Assembly: GCA_025980625.1 (NCBI GenBank)
Contig: JAICXG010000049.1
Location: 1 to 14,087 of the forward strand
Source of the DNA: Chthoniobacterales bacterium
GTDB taxonomy: Bacteria; Verrucomicrobiota; Verrucomicrobiia; Chthoniobacterales; UBA10450
DNA length: 14,087 nucleotides
Reading direction: 5' to 3'
A program made the translations under genes and the position numbers. Shown here in pieces: positions 12,225 to 14,087 of this stretch. The notes below the pieces were generated by a model that saw nothing but the letters and a program-made list of their open reading frames with translations, was not told the DNA's origin and searched no databases. Within the stretch, counting starts at the first letter, position 1. Every line of letters begins with the position of its first letter.

Positions 12225-14021
12225 TCAGGCGTAGACGAGCAGGTCGATCTCCTCCGGCAGCAGATCGGAGACTTCCCGCACGACGTTGCCCCGCAGGAGG
12301 TGAGTCATGCCGTGGCGGCGCGGCGCACCGAGGATGAGACGCGAGGCACCGACTGTGGCTGCGATATCTACGATTGTCTGCGAGGCGGAATCGCTTACCG
12401 CATAGCAAAAGAGCGGCGGACGTTCCGGCGCGCGCGCCTTGGCGTTATCAAAAATCGCGCGCGCCTCCGGGTCGTCCTGCCATTTCCGACTGGTGTCTTC
12501 GGCGGTGAGAAATCTTTGCTCGCGAATGAACAGGAGGTAAAGGCGGCGACCGGTTTCGGACGCTTCACGCAGAGCAAAGTCGAGGGTGCGCCCGCATCCT
12601 CGGACGGCGCAGAGGATGACTTCGCCGTTGTGCCTCGCAGCGGGAAGCGATCCGGCCGCCGATGAATCGGCGCTCGTGCCGGCTCTTTTCATTCGGCGTT
12701 CCTGCACCAGACCGCGCAGGATTAGTCCAACGGCAAGAATCGTGACGGCAAAATAGCGGGCGTTCGGCTTATCGACGAGGAGCGAAAGCTCGATTGCCGC
12801 CATCACGAGGAAGGTGCCGAACATGAGAACTCTCTCGGGGATTTTGATCGCGAGATGTCGATCGGTGGAAGTTGCGCCGAGATTGGTCGCAATTGCGCCG
12901 ACCACCCCGACCGCATACAGATCGGCCAAACCGGCCATGTCTTTTACGGCCACCACCAGCACCGCGGGGATGACGGCGGCCAGAATCATCCCGTAGGCCG
13001 GAACGCCCCAGCGATTGAGGCGTTGAAAAACCGACGGCAGCTCCCGGTCGCGTGCCATGAGAAATTGGATCGCGATCAGATCGACGACCGCGGTGTTGGT
13101 CGCGGAGAGAAGGAGCAGACCGAACACAATGCTCAGAAGCAGGGCGAAGATTTTGGCAATCGCCGGCCCGAGCGCGGCTCCGACAAAGACCTGCGCCATG
13201 TACCGCAGCATGTAATCGCGAACCCCGGCCGCGCCGGGCGCGCTGACGTCGCCATTGGCAATTTCGAGGCCGCCGAGCGCATGAGCGGCGAGCCCAAATA
13301 ATGCAGTGAAGAGACAGACTTCGAGCATGACCCAGAGGATGGCGGGAGTCGACGTCTTGCGAACGGACGGATGAGCTTCACTCGCGCCGGGATCGAGCCG
13401 CATCACCCCGGTGGCGTTGGCGATGGCTTCGACACCGGAGAGCGCGAGAACGATTCCAACGAAGGCCTGCCAATTGTGCAGCATGCTGCCGTGCAAAGGC
13501 TGCAGATGTTGCAGCGCGGCATTGAGGTGCGGAATGCAAAACGCGCCGAGCGCCACGACGACCAGCGCAGTCGGGATGGCGATGAGAAACGCAAGACCGC
13601 CAGTATGGCGCGGCCCGAGCAAGTTGAGAAGACCAATCGCGACGATCGCTCCAGCCGCGAATTTCTCCGGATGCGGCAGCCCGAGATATTGAAAAGCAGA
13701 AAGCGCGCTGATCGCCGCCGTCACGAGGTAATCGGCAATGAGCAGGAAACCGCCAACGATTGAGATCACTTCGGAACGGTGGCGAACGCTGGCGTAGACA
13801 CCGCCGCCGTCGGGATAGAGGCGGCAAATGATGATGTAGTTGCATCCGACGAGCGCAGTGAGAACGCACATCGCCGCGATCAACCAGAAGGAAGCATAAC
13901 CGGCGACGGCGAAGGCCAGGCCAATCACATAAGCTTTGCTCGTGCCCCAATCGCCGTAGAGGATGGCGGCGGCGCGCGGAACATCGACATTGCGCGGTCG
14001 GCTGACGTTGGTCGCGATCAT
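12225..14021 (-). CDS. APC-superfamily amino acid permease fused to a universal stress protein domain
   Basis: A 598-residue inner-membrane protein. Residues 15-440 form the transporter, with about 12 hydrophobic helices. The opening, RAAAILYGDWGTSKAYVIGL (16-35), is where APC permeases bind substrate, and CRLYPDGGGVYASVR lies at 66-80. A charged linker (441-465, ERRMKRAGTS...) leads to a cytoplasmic USP domain (466-598). It starts GEVILCAVRGCGRTLDFA and ends RLILGAPRRHGMTHLLRGNVV and IDLLVYA. Its nucleotide-loop pattern is weakened (R for the second Gly, GN for GS). The cargo is probably an amino acid or a related amine, but no residue fixes it. ATG 14021 has no Shine-Dalgarno sequence. The stop TGA is followed in frame by more USP sequence, so the original protein was probably longer. 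Unlike most genes here, it contains no copy of the dispersed GCCTAAC word. Confidence 0.85.
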   Translation of the reverse strand: MIATNVSRPRNVDVPRAAAILYGDWGTSKAYVIGLAFAVAGYASFWLIAAMCVLTALVGCNYIIICRLYPDGGGVYASVRHRSEVISIVGGFLLIADYLVTAAISALSAFQYLGLPHPEKFAAGAIVAIGLLNLLGPRHTGGLAFLIAIPTALVVVALGAFCIPHLNAALQHLQPLHGSMLHNWQAFVGIVLALSGVEAIANATGVMRLDPGASEAHPSVRKTSTPAILWVMLEVCLFTALFGLAAHALGGLEIANGDVSAPGAAGVRDYMLRYMAQVFVGAALGPAIAKIFALLLSIVFGLLLLSATNTAVVDLIAIQFLMARDRELPSVFQRLNRWGVPAYGMILAAVIPAVLVVAVKDMAGLADLYAVGVVGAIATNLGATSTDRHLAIKIPERVLMFGTFLVMAAIELSLLVDKPNARYFAVTILAVGLILRGLVQERRMKRAGTSADSSAAGSLPAARHNGEVILCAVRGCGRTLDFALREASETGRRLYLLFIREQRFLTAEDTSRKWQDDPEARAIFDNAKARAPERPPLFCYAVSDSASQTIVDIAATVGASRLILGAPRRHGMTHLLRGNVVREVSDLLPEEIDLLVYA

Positions 14022-14087
14022 GAACAGGCTTCGATCTCAGGGACGACTGCGCAATACAGCCGCGTGGACTCTTAATGCGCTCGGTGC

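Noticed and set aside
12225..12227. Recoding of the TGA as selenocysteine or tryptophan
   Set aside because: No SECIS-like hairpin follows, USP domains have no catalytic Cys here, and the downstream domain is already incomplete, so loss of function is simpler.
1..14087. CRISPR arrays, insertion sequences or a defence island
   Set aside because: No regularly spaced repeats, transposase, nuclease, toxin-antitoxin or restriction genes were found on either strand.

Overview
This is GC-rich chromosomal DNA from a free-living bacterium, most likely a soil Verrucomicrobiota of the Chthoniobacterales/Udaeobacter kind. That placement is an inference. It rests on the cyclase-TolB-TPR protein, the APC permease fused to a universal stress domain, the REP-like hairpins carrying 'CAGGATGCCTGTG'-type words, and the near absence of Shine-Dalgarno sequences. 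No marker gene fixes the taxonomy.

Layout, left to right. The 3' end of a citrate synthase gene (1-545) is followed by an inverted-repeat spacer. A compact plus-strand cluster comes next: a hotdog thioesterase, an overlapping exported class A beta-lactamase, a DUF1203 protein, and Ada, the adaptive alkylation-repair regulator and methyltransferase, whose start overlaps the DUF1203 stop (618-3515). A minus-strand tRNA-Arg (anticodon UCU) sits at 3599-3672. Then comes a polytopic GT87/DUF2029-type glycosyltransferase gene (3851-5191), followed by a decayed second copy of a tRNA 5' half (5206-5234), so this gene lies between two tRNA-derived sequences. Two REP-like hairpins precede glmS (5399-7270), which starts amino-sugar and peptidoglycan precursor synthesis. 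A small GlsB/YeaQ-type membrane protein converges on glmS (7293-7547, minus). After a 315-base divergent spacer lies a large receptor-like protein (7863-10292) with a class III cyclase-like domain, one membrane helix, a TolB-N-like domain and TPRs. serA (10353-11936, minus) converges on it. Upstream of serA, on the same strand, is an APC permease-USP fusion (12225-14021). Its reading frame continues past a TGA into the remnant of a second USP domain that runs up to the serA promoter.

The genes do not form one pathway. glmS, serA and citrate synthase are housekeeping genes. bla, ada, GlsB and the USP fusion look like a loose set of stress and defence functions.

The most striking signal is not a gene. 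A non-palindromic word, consensus GCCTAACGA, is scattered through the window in both orientations. The core CCTAAC occurs 25 times and the 8-mer GCCTAACG 18 times, against roughly 0.5 expected by a simple base-composition estimate. It lies mostly inside conserved genes and is always read as Pro-Asn, Leu-Thr or Leu-Gly, using the otherwise rare Leu codons TTA and CTA. It resembles uptake-signal or HIP1-type genome-wide motifs, and its 7-base form fits the integron core-site consensus. A second theme is initiation: glmS, the GT87 gene and serA each have a -10-like box 6-7 bases before the start codon, as expected for leaderless transcripts.
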